NCBI RefSeq assembly: GCF_016495865.1
Contig: NZ_CP054706.1
Location: 620,001-684,000 of the forward strand
DNA from: Salicibibacter cibi
GTDB taxonomy: Bacteria; Bacillota; Bacilli; Bacillales; Marinococcaceae
DNA length: 64,000 nt
Direction of reading: 5' to 3'
Shown: positions 36,191 to 45,545 of the stretch, in pieces
Layout of the letters: each line of letters opens with the position of its first letter
How positions within the stretch are numbered: the first letter of the stretch is position 1
Notes under the pieces: model-generated
Database searches by the model: none
What the model saw: only the letters and a program-made list of their open reading frames with translations
Told to the model about the DNA's origin: nothing
Made by a program: the position numbers and the translations under genes

Positions 36191-37132
36191 TTAGAGAAAG
36201 GTCGCCAGAAAATATAGCGCCGGAATCGTAATGATGGTCATAAAAGTAGATAGCAAAACAACGGTCGATGAAAAATTCGTATCACCGCCGTATTTAATGG
36301 AGTAGATGGTAATGGTGTGCGCACACGGCATCGCAGCTAACAACAATGCAATCACTAATAAATCTTTAGGAAATATAGGGAGGAAAAATAAAGGAATGAA
36401 TAAAATGCTCGGCAAAACAAGGTTTCTTAAGATAACGGTAAAGTATAATAAAGGCTCGCGAATAAGAGAATGTAGTTGACTGGCGGTAATGTTTGACAGG
36501 CTTACACCGATAACGAGCATGGAAAGTGGAATCGTCATATCACCAAGCATCTGTATGGGAGACGCCATAAAGCTTGGTATTTGAAATGGCATGATAAATA
36601 AAAAAAGGCCGGTAAACGTAGCTAGAAAACCCGGATTTTTCAGAAAGTCCGTAAAAGGAGGGCGTGCTGTGTCATTTGGCTTCATAATCATAATAGCATA
36701 GCTCCATATGAGCAAAAAATAGATGAGATTAAATACGGTAGCAATAAATAAGGCATCTGCTCCAAACAGTGCAAAAATAATAGCCATCCCAATAAATCCC
36801 TGGTTTCCAAATATCAATAGATTTTGGAATACACCACTGCGGTCAGCTGCTTTATTGAGTTTTTTATTGAGAAATCTGCTTAAGAAAATCGCCATGATTA
36901 AATAATAAGCAGATAATAGCAGCATTGTAAAAGCGGTAAAGGCTTGAGCATAGGAGAATGGGATATTTAAAGAATGAATAATCAGGCAGGGTAATGCCAC
37001 GTATAGTAATAAATTAGATAAAACTTTTTCGCTTCCTGGAGGGAATAGTTGTTTTTTTGCACAAAAAAATCCGATAAAAGCAATTACATATAATGAAAAT
37101 AATTGAAAAGAAAGAACATACATCGTCTCCAT
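36191..37132 (-). CDS. AEC family transporter
   Basis: 313 aa from ATG 37132 (GAGG upstream; ATG 37123 with GGAG is also possible). About ten membrane helices in two bundles, typical of the auxin efflux carrier/malonate permease superfamily. FGNQGFIGMAI near residue 115 and the conserved GDMTIPLSMLVIGVSLS near 205 are AEC features. It exports or imports small carboxylates; the substrate is unknown. Single gene. Confidence 0.9.
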   Translation of the reverse strand: METMYVLSFQLFSLYVIAFIGFFCAKKQLFPPGSEKVLSNLLLYVALPCLIIHSLNIPFSYAQAFTAFTMLLLSAYYLIMAIFLSRFLNKKLNKAADRSGVFQNLLIFGNQGFIGMAIIFALFGADALFIATVFNLIYFLLIWSYAIMIMKPNDTARPPFTDFLKNPGFLATFTGLFLFIMPFQIPSFMASPIQMLGDMTIPLSMLVIGVSLSNITASQLHSLIREPLLYFTVILRNLVLPSILFIPLFFLPIFPKDLLVIALLLAAMPCAHTITIYSIKYGGDTNFSSTVVLLSTFMTIITIPALYFLATFL

Positions 37133-37528
37133 AAGGATCCTCACGTTTCGTTTGAAACTTTTCACAGTGTATGTGAGGTGGAATGGGGATGTGTTTGCCC
37201 AAAGCAGAAAATGACAGGGAAATAATTGATTGGATCGTCTTAAAATCATTATATCCCTCCCGGTTGTTCAATGCATCCCGCTGCAATTCATAGCACCGCC
37301 GATAACAAGTGCCAAAAAAGTCTATTCCATGCTTTTTTGCCCCGACAAAGGAAGTGGCGTTCTTTCATGGAGAGCTCGGTCAAACGGTATAAAAATAGCG
37401 GTGGTTTATTTGCAAAAAAGTGAAAGCAGAATTTATAATAGACCAGGTGTTTGAAGGGAACGCTTATTAATAGAAGGAATGTTATATGATTCAAATACGG
37501 AACTGCCCAAACCTACAGCGTAAGGGGG
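37133..37528. other. Intergenic region
   Basis: 396 bp between the divergent AEC transporter and antiporter genes. It must hold both promoters, but I find no pair of hexamers good enough to call. A GGGGGG tract stands at the antiporter start. Confidence 0.35.
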
Positions 37529-38728
37529 GTGTTATCAATAGAACTTATGATAGGAATTTCACTAGTACTGTTGAGCGGTATGATTGCCCAGTGGCTTTCA
37601 CGGAGGTGGGGGATACCCGCTATTGTTGGAATGACCATAATGGGGTTAATGATTGGACCAGGGATGAACTGGATTCAGCCGGATCAATTGTTTGGGGATT
37701 TGCTTGATCCGATTATTTCTCTGGCTGTCGCCGTCATTCTGTTTGAAGGGAGTCTCAGTCTGGATCGGAAGGAGATTTTCCACTTCAAAGAACCTGTTAG
37801 GCGGATGTATACGTTAGTACCATTAATATCCTGGATTTTAACGGCGGTCATTGCCAACATGGTGGTCGGATTATCCTGGGTGACTGCTTTTGTCATCGGA
37901 GGATTGTTTATCGTTACAGGTCCTACCGTTATCACCCCATTATTAAAACAGGCCAATTTAAAAGAAAGACCCGACAAAATCCTTCGCTGGGAAGGTATTA
38001 TTGTTGATCCTATGGGCGCCCTGGCGGCTTTGTTGGCTCTACAAATTGGCCTGGCGGCGAGCGGTGTCACAGACTCTGCCGAACTTGGTTTCTTCTTTTT
38101 GGGAGCACTCGTAGCTCTTGTCTTAGGAATTGGGACCGGAGTTGGGGTTAGCTATGCATTTCAACGAAACATCGTTCCCGGTGATATGCAGGCACCTATG
38201 ATGTTCGCGTTGGTTATTTTTATTTTTGCCATATCGGACTTAATTATGGATGAAAGCGGACTGCTAGCGGTGACGGCAATGGGCGTCACCTTAACGAATA
38301 TGGGGTTGAATGTTGATAGTTTAAATAATATACGCCATTTTAAAGAGAATATATCAACGTTGTTTATCAGTGCTGTATTTGTGCTGTTGACAGCTTCCCT
38401 TACGCGTCCGGAATTAATTGAACTATGGGACATCCGAATTATCGGATTCGTCCTTTTGATGATGTTGATTGTTCGACCGTTGTCCGTTTGGATAGGGTTA
38501 GCGAAAACGGATGTTTCTCTAAGTGAAAAAACCTTGATTGGCTGGATTGCCCCACGCGGTATTGTTGCCATGACCGTCAGCGGCTATTTCCAAACAATAT
38601 TGGTGGAAGCAGGTTTTACGGATGCCGAGCGGCTGCTCCCGATGACGCTGGCACTTGTGTTTATTACGGTAGCGATTCATGGCTATACACTGACGCCTTT
38701 GGCAAAAAGGTTAAAATTGACCCAGTGA
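37529..38728 (+). CDS. Na+/H+ (CPA1/NhaP-type) antiporter
   Basis: 399 aa, about 12 membrane helices. VTGPTVITPLLKQANL near residue 130 and EGIIVDPMGALAALLAL near 152 (ion-site Asp) are CPA1/NhaP signatures; GWIAPRGIVAMTVSG near 346 is the conserved Arg-containing helix. It lacks the cytosolic TrkA/CBS tails of larger relatives. Start GTG 37529 keeps the whole first helix, but the ribosome binding site is crowded, and ATG 37547 is an alternative. It should extrude Na+ in a saline or alkaline habitat. Confidence 0.92.
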   Translation: MLSIELMIGISLVLLSGMIAQWLSRRWGIPAIVGMTIMGLMIGPGMNWIQPDQLFGDLLDPIISLAVAVILFEGSLSLDRKEIFHFKEPVRRMYTLVPLISWILTAVIANMVVGLSWVTAFVIGGLFIVTGPTVITPLLKQANLKERPDKILRWEGIIVDPMGALAALLALQIGLAASGVTDSAELGFFFLGALVALVLGIGTGVGVSYAFQRNIVPGDMQAPMMFALVIFIFAISDLIMDESGLLAVTAMGVTLTNMGLNVDSLNNIRHFKENISTLFISAVFVLLTASLTRPELIELWDIRIIGFVLLMMLIVRPLSVWIGLAKTDVSLSEKTLIGWIAPRGIVAMTVSGYFQTILVEAGFTDAERLLPMTLALVFITVAIHGYTLTPLAKRLKLTQ

Positions 38729-38860
38729 TAAAACAAATAAAGAAATAGCGGGCACTAACGTGGTGTGAGTGGATTCAAGTAAGATCCGCGCATGTCATTA
38801 ACAATGCTTTTAACCCTCGGTCAGTCACACCCCCCCTTTTTTTTATAAAAATTGCGAAGT

Positions 38861-38898
38861 AATCCCTTTGGATATAGCCTTGTCTAAAGGGATTTTTA
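38861..38898 (+). terminator. Terminator after the antiporter
   Basis: AATCCCTTT pairs with AAAGGGATT over a 16-nt loop, followed by TTTAAT. Confidence 0.65.
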
Positions 38899-38918
38899 AT
38901 ATCATTCAGCTCGTTTAA

Positions 38919-38947
38919 TTGATAATCGTTATCAATTGCTGTATATT
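38919..38947 (+). promoter_or_regulatory. Fur box overlapping promoter
   Basis: TTGATA (38919-38924), 17-bp spacer, TATATT (38942-38947). TTGATAATCGTTATCAA at 38919-38935 is a 7-1-7 Fur box (TGATAAT-C-GTTATCA, one mismatch to perfect inversion) covering the -35, so iron-loaded Fur would block transcription. Confidence 0.85.
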
Positions 38948-38989
38948 AGATAGTAGCGAACCATACAATTGAGTAAGGGGAGAATATAA

Positions 38990-39718
38990 ATGCAAATATA
39001 CTGGACTAAAATAAATGAGATTATTGAAGAAACGCCTGAGATCAAAACGTACATGCTCGACTGTCCGGAAGGTTTTATCTGGGAAGAAGGTGCCCACACC
39101 CACTTCGCACTGGAAGGCTTTAATGCTGGAGATCAACCAAACCGCAGCCTGATTCGACATATGTCAATCTCCACTTTACCGCATGAAAAGTCAATCGGTA
39201 TCACAACACGCATCAGAGAGCAGTGCTCTGAGTTTAAAACGATTTTAAGAAATCTTGAAGTTGGCAATGAGGTTGCAATCTTTAAAACATATTCGAATGT
39301 ACCGCTTAAAAGAGAAAATAAAAATGTTTATCTGTTGTCATCAGGTGTCGGTCTGGCAACTTTCAGACCGCTTGTACTTGATTATTTTGAACGAGCGGAT
39401 AACGTCAATCAAATTCATTCTCTGAACATCGATTCATCAAAAGATTTCTTATTCACTCATTTCTTTAAATCCACACCTGACAAGACGTTCACATCACAGT
39501 TCGTCGATAACCGTAAAGACTACTATGAAGAGGTGAAAAGTCTTGCCACAGACAAGGATGGGCTCTTTTATGTTGTCGGCAGCGACGAATTCCTCGTGCA
39601 TAACATTGAAGTACTGCGAGAGCAGGGCATTCAACCGGAACAGATTATGCTCGACAAGCATGAACAAGAACTGCCCGAGTTTTTAGGCGAGAAGAGCTCT
39701 AGTTCCTATGAAGTGTAA
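38990..39718 (+). CDS. Fur-regulated ferredoxin-reductase-like flavoprotein
   Basis: 242 aa, FNR-like FAD/NAD(P)-binding fold. RHMSIST near residue 54 is the FAD-binding RxxS motif; LLSSGVGLATFRPL near 117 is the NAD(P)-binding glycine region. GGGGAG lies 7 nt before the ATG. With a Fur box on its promoter, a role as a ferric-siderophore or haem-related reductase is likely. It stands alone with no transporter adjacent, and its AT-rich, Lys/Glu-rich style suggests acquisition. Confidence 0.82.
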   Translation: MQIYWTKINEIIEETPEIKTYMLDCPEGFIWEEGAHTHFALEGFNAGDQPNRSLIRHMSISTLPHEKSIGITTRIREQCSEFKTILRNLEVGNEVAIFKTYSNVPLKRENKNVYLLSSGVGLATFRPLVLDYFERADNVNQIHSLNIDSSKDFLFTHFFKSTPDKTFTSQFVDNRKDYYEEVKSLATDKDGLFYVVGSDEFLVHNIEVLREQGIQPEQIMLDKHEQELPEFLGEKSSSSYEV

Positions 39719-39781
39719 AGTGGGGGATGAATCGCCTATGGGCTATTGCCGAATGATAGGAAAAAATAGACAAAACATATC

Positions 39782-40022
39782 GGGTTAACACTAAAATCTA
39801 TGGTAGACAAGCAATGTATTGGATAACGCTTGGTCAGCGCTACGGATAAGCACTACGCTTTCAATGGCCCCCAAGCTCAGCCTCCTCGAAAAAAGAAGTT
39901 CGTTTTTTTTCTGCGGGGTCTTCCCTCTGCGCTTTCCCACAGGAGTCTCCGTGTTTTCCTCCGCTGGCTAGTTACTATCCTAAGTGTTCACTTTTATCAA
40001 CGATAGATTTTGGTGAAGAGCC
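39782..40022 (+). mobile_element. MITE family B (ISL3-type), copy 2
   Basis: 241 bp from GGGTTAACACTAAAATC to GATTTTGGTGAAGAGCC. AACATATC at 39774-39781 is repeated exactly at 40023-40030 (8-bp target duplication). Its core has the opposite orientation relative to the two distinguishable ends when compared with copies 1 and 3. Confidence 0.9.
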
Positions 40023-40078
40023 AACATATCTAAAAAACCTTGCGGACGCGTAAGCGAGGTTTTTCAAAAAAACAAAAC

Positions 40079-40782
40079 GGAGCACTACGTTTTAAATCGA
40101 AAATAATAACGTGCAATCTTACACGACAAAACAAACAAACGGCAAAACAGATGAATCTTTAGGAATTGACGTTGGGATTAAAGACTTCGCCATTCTTTCG
40201 GATGGCACTATTCACAAAAACCAATAAAAGGGTTTAGACGAAAAGGATATTAAACATACCGTGTTATGTTACATACATTTGCGGACTAATTTGGCATTCG
40301 CCAGCCATTACGGCTCCCCAAAACCCGGACCTGAGGACTCCATTTGCTTCTGAGCGGCGATTTGAGTCCGCAGATCATGTTCGAAAGGACTTATCTGATA
40401 CTAAACAGTTTTCTTTTCCATGCCAGAAGGTATTTTAAGGTAAATCAACGCGCCTGCTACGGACATTGTCAAAAACCACGACGTGATCGGAATGGAGGAT
40501 TTGCAAGTATCGAATTTGCTAAAAAAACCACAACTTAGCCAAAGCGATTAGTGAGGTAAGGTGGTCGCTTTTTCGCACCATACTTGAATATAAAGCAAAA
40601 TGGTATGGTAAGCAGGTGATAACGGTGCCCAAAAACTTCCCTTCCAGTCAACGATGTTCAAGTTTGTGGCCACCATGACCGATACGTTAAAAACCTTGCG
40701 TTGCGTACGTGGGGAACGTTCCAAATACCACACACATCACGATAGAGATATTAACGCAAGTAGAAACATTCGGTTATTTTAG
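40079..40782 (+). pseudogene. Decayed TnpB (IS200/IS605 family)
   Basis: First part 40079-40227 reads FKSKNNNVQSYTTKQTNGK, then LGIDVGIKDFAILSDGT, the RuvC-I region. Second part from about 40463 has IGMEDLQVSN (RuvC-II Glu), then in other frames [20 protein letters not shown], a CxxC zinc-ribbon piece and HHDRDINASRNI (RuvC-III Asp). At least three frameshifts and two stops. About 200 bp between the parts is not TnpB and includes a solitary 52-bp-family unit. No TnpA is visible. Confidence 0.9.
40335..40369. repeat. Solitary unit of the 52-bp repeat family in tnpB remnant
   Basis: GGACTC at 40335 and GAGTCC at 40364, 29 bp apart as in the 21-kb array; ATTTGAGTCCGCAGATCAT also matches that array's sequence in reverse orientation. 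Confidence 0.65.
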
Positions 40783-40906
40783 GACATCTTCATCTTTAAA
40801 TTTCGTCAGAAATTAAGGTGGAGTATTTTTTAGCCTCTGTTTTTGATCGATTCTTGTTGGCGATTTAGGAGCTGTGGATATCTAATGAAGGCTGACCTCA
40901 TTAATG

Positions 40907-41923
40907 TCAGCCTTTTTGATTGTTTTTCGCTAATTTTTCTCGATTTTTAGTTCCCGGCGGTTGTTCGAGCCATTGATGTTTAATCATGATATCAGCGCCA
41001 CTTTTGGCAAGCTTGGCATTTTCTAACGATAATCGCTCATAATCTGTGACGAGGTCGCTTCGTTGACTAGCCGCTGCAGCAGTCGCATAGTTTCCTACAC
41101 CTGAAGAAATGAGCAGAGACATCATGAACATCATTAATTTGTCGGAAAACGTTGGGGTGGTTGAGTCACTGACACTTACATCCGGAAGATGTGAAGCTTC
41201 AATTTCATCCTCTAACAGCGTATCGGCAAAAATCTTCATGTGCTTTTTCGAGATGTCTTTTCCCCGTAGCATAAAATCCTGAACTTCTTTATGCGTGGAG
41301 CTTTGAGCAAAGGCGATGCACAATTTCATCCCTATAGAATTCGTGAGTACATTCATATACAAATGGGAAATTTCAATGGCGTTTAAGGGACGTTCATTGT
41401 TGAAAGGGTTTAAACCACTCAAGTATGCTTTGCTATTGACGTAATCGATGCTTTTAGGAACTTCAATATAAGGATGCTTGCCGGCTATTCCTTTTGCAAG
41501 TTCAATTTCGCTTGCTTGATTATAAAGGTTATTTGTTTCCGTTAAAGCTTGTGAAAAATAGGTTCGTATATCTTTCCTATCACTCACCGAAACGAAGCCA
41601 CTGTAGGAGAGCATTCCCACTTTTCCCATGTGCTTCATGTAAGATATGCAAAAAGTATCGGTAAACAGCCATGGCGCGTTCATGTCGACGTCTTGTTCAC
41701 CAAAACCATCCGGGATCGCGTATGATTCATTTTCAAAAATGGAGTGTAACTGCGTTAAATGGTCAGATGCAATATCATAGGCATACTGAACGACGGGCTT
41801 AATATCTGAATCTGAAATGTGTTTGAGCATAAAACGTAAGATACATGTGGACATACTATCGTTCATATAGGCTGTCCACAGGGAAGCAATTTCTGCGGAT
41901 GTTAAATGAGCATTATTCTCCAT
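40907..41923 (-). CDS. DUF3231 family protein
   Basis: 338 aa in two similar halves (about 1-160 and 175-330), each an all-helical ferritin-like DUF3231 domain. The halves share starts of the kind LTSAEIASLWTAYMNDSMST and LNAIEISHLYMNVLTNSIGM. DUF3231 proteins are common in spore-forming bacilli, some spore-associated; the activity is unknown. Single gene. Confidence 0.9.
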   Translation of the reverse strand: MENNAHLTSAEIASLWTAYMNDSMSTCILRFMLKHISDSDIKPVVQYAYDIASDHLTQLHSIFENESYAIPDGFGEQDVDMNAPWLFTDTFCISYMKHMGKVGMLSYSGFVSVSDRKDIRTYFSQALTETNNLYNQASEIELAKGIAGKHPYIEVPKSIDYVNSKAYLSGLNPFNNERPLNAIEISHLYMNVLTNSIGMKLCIAFAQSSTHKEVQDFMLRGKDISKKHMKIFADTLLEDEIEASHLPDVSVSDSTTPTFSDKLMMFMMSLLISSGVGNYATAAAASQRSDLVTDYERLSLENAKLAKSGADIMIKHQWLEQPPGTKNREKLAKNNQKG

Positions 41924-42090
41924 TGGCGCACCTCCTCACAGTATAAGTGTCACTCATATCAATCGAATTATGTCTGCCATTTATTTACTGTGAACAGGAA
42001 AATTGAATGAAAAAAAATAAAGGACTACAATAAATGTATAGGGTAATAGGACCCTTAAGAATTGTGCGAGTATAAGAAAGAAGGACTTTT

Positions 42091-42984
42091 ATGGAATTCA
42101 AACATGTAACGGTGGCCGGAAGTGGTGTTTTAGGTAGTCAAATTGCTTATCAAATTGCCTTTAAAGGTTTTCATGTAAGCATCTATGACATAAGTGATGA
42201 AGCTGTTGAAACAGCAAGGGGACGAATTAAAAAGCTTAAAGATCGATTCAAAGAAGATCTTGGAGCCACCGATGAGCAGGTAGACCAAGCGTATGACAGC
42301 ATGAGTTTTTATTCTGATTTAGGAAAAGCCGTTGAGCAGGCGGATTTGGTGATTGAGGCTGTTCCGGAAGTTACGGATATTAAAATAAATTTTTACCATC
42401 AGCTAGCAACGGTTGCTCCAAAGCATACGATTTTTGCATCCAATTCATCAACAATGCTTCCGAGCCAGTTTGCTGAAGAAACGGGTCGTCCGGATAAATT
42501 CTTAATGCTACACTTTGCAAATGAAATTTGGAGGAACAATACAGCTGAGATTATGAAGCATGAAGGAACTAACATGAACGTATTCGAGGGTATAGTGGGC
42601 TTTGCTGATGAGATCGGCATGATCCCACTCCCAATATACAAGGAGCAACCCGGATATATTTTAAACTCCTTATTGGTCCCATTCTTGAACGCCGCTCAAG
42701 AATTACTGGTCAATGAAGTAGCAGATGCAGAAACGATCGATCGAACATGGATGGCTGCAACGGGCGCGCCGCGTGGACCGTTTGCTACGATGGATGTGAT
42801 TGGAATTCATACACCTTATAACCTTTCCAAGGCAAAAGGCGAAGCAGGTGATGAAACGGCTAAGAAGGTTGCTGAATACCTAAAGTCTAATTATTTGGAT
42901 GAGGGGAAACTTGGTATCGAATCCGGTGAGGGGTTCTACAAATACCCAAATCCATCTTATGAAAATGAAGATTTCTTGAAATAG
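42091..42984 (+). CDS. 3-hydroxyacyl-CoA dehydrogenase
   Basis: 297 aa. VTVAGSGVLGSQIAYQIAF at residues 6-24 is the NAD-binding Rossmann motif; VIEAVPE near 88; ASNSSTMLPS near 112 and LHFANEIW near 138 carry the catalytic Ser and His; C-terminal helical domain with KLGIESGEGFYKYP. Converts 3-hydroxyacyl-CoA to 3-oxoacyl-CoA. It is a monofunctional short form and not linked to other beta-oxidation genes here; the acyl-CoA ligase is at 59.8 kb. Confidence 0.92.
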   Translation: MEFKHVTVAGSGVLGSQIAYQIAFKGFHVSIYDISDEAVETARGRIKKLKDRFKEDLGATDEQVDQAYDSMSFYSDLGKAVEQADLVIEAVPEVTDIKINFYHQLATVAPKHTIFASNSSTMLPSQFAEETGRPDKFLMLHFANEIWRNNTAEIMKHEGTNMNVFEGIVGFADEIGMIPLPIYKEQPGYILNSLLVPFLNAAQELLVNEVADAETIDRTWMAATGAPRGPFATMDVIGIHTPYNLSKAKGEAGDETAKKVAEYLKSNYLDEGKLGIESGEGFYKYPNPSYENEDFLK

Positions 42985-43096
42985 GCATGTGAAAAGTAGG
43001 TTCAGTGAACCTCTCCAACTAAATCAAAGATTTTGAAGGGGACTCCTCGGCAAAACGGTTAAAATGTGTGATAGGGATCGAATTAGTTATCAAAAG

Positions 43097-43146
43097 GAAA
43101 ACAGGCGCTTACCTTATATAAGGACCAGCGCCTGTTTTCTTTTTTA
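43097..43146 (+). terminator. Terminator between the dehydrogenase and yetF
   Basis: GAAAACAGGCGCT pairs with AGCGCCTGTTTTC over a 17-nt loop, followed by TTTTTT. Confidence 0.85.
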
Positions 43147-43231
43147 AAGTGGCATTTAAATGTCAATGAAGCGTATAGCCCATCGACATCTAAGTAAAAC
43201 TAGGGATGATGAAAGGTCATGGGAGGGAATT

Positions 43232-43810
43232 ATGGAAACGGCATGGCAATCGATCGTAATGGTCATTTCAGGAATATTGCTACTCCGAATCGCGGGACGC
43301 AAGTCAATTTCACAAATGACAATGGCACAAACGGTTGTAATGATCTCCATCGGTTCAATCATTATCGAACCCATTGTAGAAACAAGCGTTTGGGAAGCGA
43401 TGATAGGAGCCGGCATTTTCGTCATAGCGCTAATTATTATGGAATATGTGCAGATCAAATTTAATTTTCTCGAAAAATTAATCACTGGAAAATCAAAAGT
43501 TGTGATTGAAAACGGAACCCCACATACCGAAAACTTAAAGAAACTTCGTTACACCGTTGACCAACTTGAGATTCAGTTGCGCCAACAAGGTATTACATCT
43601 TTTTCGGATGTGAAAACGGCCACTTTAGAACCGAATGGACAGTTAGGTTATGAACTTATTCCGGATGCAAGACCTTTGACAGTAAAAGATTTCAAGCAGC
43701 TTTTGCAAATCGAGCAGAATAAGGATACGAATCATCAGGGAGCACACAATATTTTTGATGAGTTATCGGAAAAAGATAGGAAAGATCCAGACTCTTTAAC
43801 ATTTAAATAG
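43232..43810 (+). CDS. YetF-like DUF421 membrane protein
   Basis: 192 aa from ATG 43232 (GGGAGGG 6 nt upstream). Three N-terminal membrane helices with LLRIAGRKSISQMT and the conserved SIIIEPIV, then the cytosolic DUF421 domain (GKSKVVIENG, LEIQLRQQGI). B. subtilis relatives are about 215-230 aa, so the C-terminus may be shortened. The last base of the stop codon (TAG at 43808-43810) is the first base of a family-A MITE. Confidence 0.9.
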   Translation: METAWQSIVMVISGILLLRIAGRKSISQMTMAQTVVMISIGSIIIEPIVETSVWEAMIGAGIFVIALIIMEYVQIKFNFLEKLITGKSKVVIENGTPHTENLKKLRYTVDQLEIQLRQQGITSFSDVKTATLEPNGQLGYELIPDARPLTVKDFKQLLQIEQNKDTNHQGAHNIFDELSEKDRKDPDSLTFK

Positions 43811-43938
43811 GGAATGCTGAACAACTTGCAGCTATCAGCTGAAGCCGGGATGCCGCTTCCATGGCTTCGCTTTCCGCGGACGAACGGCAAGCCTCCTCAC
43901 GCAACACCGGCGCTGCGGGGGCTTGACGCGTCCGTTTA
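43810..43938 (+). mobile_element. MITE family A, copy 4 (truncated)
   Basis: 129 bp from GGGAATGCTGAACAA through the core to GACGCGTCCGTTTA, where similarity stops. No right end or target duplication. Confidence 0.75.
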
Positions 43939-44105
43939 TCTTTGTTACTCCTTTGGATTGGAGTTTGGATATATGACAAAAAACAAAGCAGTAATATAAA
44001 AAAACACATGAGATACGGCAACGATTCGGGGTGACATTCTGTAACGTTTTCTGCTGTTATCTCGACGCATTATATAAAACGGCATGCCTAGAAAGGGGGA
44101 AGATC

Positions 44106-44639
44106 ATGAAACAGATGCTCTTACTGTCATTAAGTTTGGGGGTGATTTCTGCTTGCGGGGATCAAGAAGAAGAACAGGAACAAAAGCAAGGAGAATCCAA
44201 TGCGGCATCAGAGATTACAGGGTATGTGGTGGACGAAAATGATGATGAAGTCCTCGTGGTTGATACAGAGCCAAGTTCAACGGCAGGGGATGGAGAGCAC
44301 TATGATGCGATGTGGTTAGCTCATTTTTCTGAAGATGTTGAACTAGGAGAGAAAGTGAATGCCGGGTATGGGGACGCCATTGAACCCTATCCAGGTGAAA
44401 CATCGGATGTAGTCTATATCGAAGTATTGGAGGAGGAACGTCCGGAAGAGGCCAATCTTACTAAAACAGAAGCGTTGCGTGAGATTTTACCAGTCGAAGA
44501 ACTTGATGTGCCTGCTATAAAAACATTGGAGTTTGATGATGAATCTAATCAATGGACAATTGAAATGGCAGACGGCGTTGAACTCATGGGAGCAGATATG
44601 GATGCAGAGGTTATTGATTTTGAAATTGATGATGAATAA
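44106..44639 (+). CDS. DUF3221-type lipoprotein
   Basis: 177 aa from ATG 44106 (GAAAGGGGG upstream). The signal peptide ends at lipobox VISAC (Cys 18). The mature part begins with a Glu/Gln-rich linker, then GYVVDENDDEVLVVD, which matches the beta-barrel start of DUF3221 (YobA-like) proteins. The C-terminal ~60 residues look like a second, helical-beta domain. The protein is very acidic. Function unknown. Confidence 0.75.
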   Translation: MKQMLLLSLSLGVISACGDQEEEQEQKQGESNAASEITGYVVDENDDEVLVVDTEPSSTAGDGEHYDAMWLAHFSEDVELGEKVNAGYGDAIEPYPGETSDVVYIEVLEEERPEEANLTKTEALREILPVEELDVPAIKTLEFDDESNQWTIEMADGVELMGADMDAEVIDFEIDDE

Positions 44640-44818
44640 AAATCTTATTGGCCGTTGCATAAAAAAATGAGCGTATCATAAAGGGTGTGATCCCATACAG
44701 AATAAAAAAATAATTGCACTATCTTTGCATGTGTTTACACATGAGGCTATTTTTGGTGATGCTCTTTGTCCATCCCTGGTTTCAAAATTAACCAAAAAAA
44801 TAAAATGCCTGGTATCAT

Positions 44819-45019
44819 TTATGAAAAACCATCCTTTTGGGGTGCTTTTTTGTATCCAATACCCAACAAAATTAAAGCTAAAACAAAAAAAGCCATACCA
44901 ATGAAAAACCCTTGTCCTGAATCAAGAAATATCAATTCAAAGAGCATACTAATTCCAGCTAGAAAGGAGCTCATTTTCATTGAAATGTTTAAAATGTGAT
45001 AGAGCATAAAGAGGATCAC
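44819..45019 (-). CDS. Small membrane protein
   Basis: Up to 66 aa with two hydrophobic helices; the likely true start is one of the ATGs near 44978-44984, as the first codons overlap another small frame. No clear ribosome binding site. Part of a run of tiny membrane genes upstream and downstream of the ATPase gene. Confidence 0.4.
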   Translation of the reverse strand: MILFMLYHILNISMKMSSFLAGISMLFELIFLDSGQGFFIGMAFFVLALILLGIGYKKAPQKDGFS

Positions 45020-45188
45020 TTCCTAAAAATCTTTTTAAATAGACGAGAAGATTTGTGAAAAAGTTGGTAGTAAAACTCACTGAAATATTTTCAACGATCA
45101 CTCTTAGTAAAGCGAGCAACGACGCGATGATCAAAATAAAGAAAAGGATAAATATTGCTCTCTCAACTGCGACCATATGTATCACCAT
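44949..45188 (-). CDS. Small membrane protein
   Basis: 79 codons: one strong hydrophobic helix (AIFILFFILIIASLLALL) then a hydrophilic tail. Overlaps the previous small gene by about 70 bp in another frame, so the two may be a frameshifted single gene. The ribosome binding site is weak. Confidence 0.4.
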   Translation of the reverse strand: MVIHMVAVERAIFILFFILIIASLLALLRVIVENISVSFTTNFFTNLLVYLKRFLGSDPLYALSHFKHFNENELLSSWN

Positions 45189-45215
45189 ACTTCAGAAATT
45201 TCACGGAGGTACATG

Positions 45216-45545
45216 TTAGACGTACCTAGATAGTAATAACAATAAAATAAAAATAATCAAAATGGCTACGCTATTTTCCAATACTATTCGCACGTTGCTC
45301 TTTTTGCTTTTTTTGGTTTGGCGGCGACGTTCTCTTGCAACGTGATTCTCTTCTGATCTGAAAAACCAAGCACATGTTGTCCCTATATAAACGCCGCCAA
45401 GATAGGGGCTTAAATCAACAAGCGAAGGCAATTGATTATTAAGTACGGTATGCGCTATTGTGACCCCAACAAGAAAGGTGACCGGGACTTTCACAAAAGT
45501 ACTCAAGATGGCTTTCCTTTTTAATTCTTCATATGAGAGTTCCAT
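45216..45545 (-). CDS. Small membrane protein, 109 aa
   Basis: Start ATG 45545 with AGGAG 10 nt upstream. A hydrophobic segment at residues 15-33, another near 42-60, a basic stretch (RERRRQTKKSKKS), and a C-terminal membrane helix. Unknown family. It lies 75 bp downstream of the AAA ATPase gene on the same strand, so co-expression is possible. Confidence 0.6.
   Translation of the reverse strand: MELSYEELKRKAILSTFVKVPVTFLVGVTIAHTVLNNQLPSLVDLSPYLGGVYIGTTCAWFFRSEENHVARERRRQTKKSKKSNVRIVLENSVAILIIFILLLLLSRYV

Noticed and set aside
38758..38845. Terminator GGTGTGA ... TCACACC with T-run
   Set aside because: The loop would be about 55 nt; the compact hairpin at 38861 is a better terminator.
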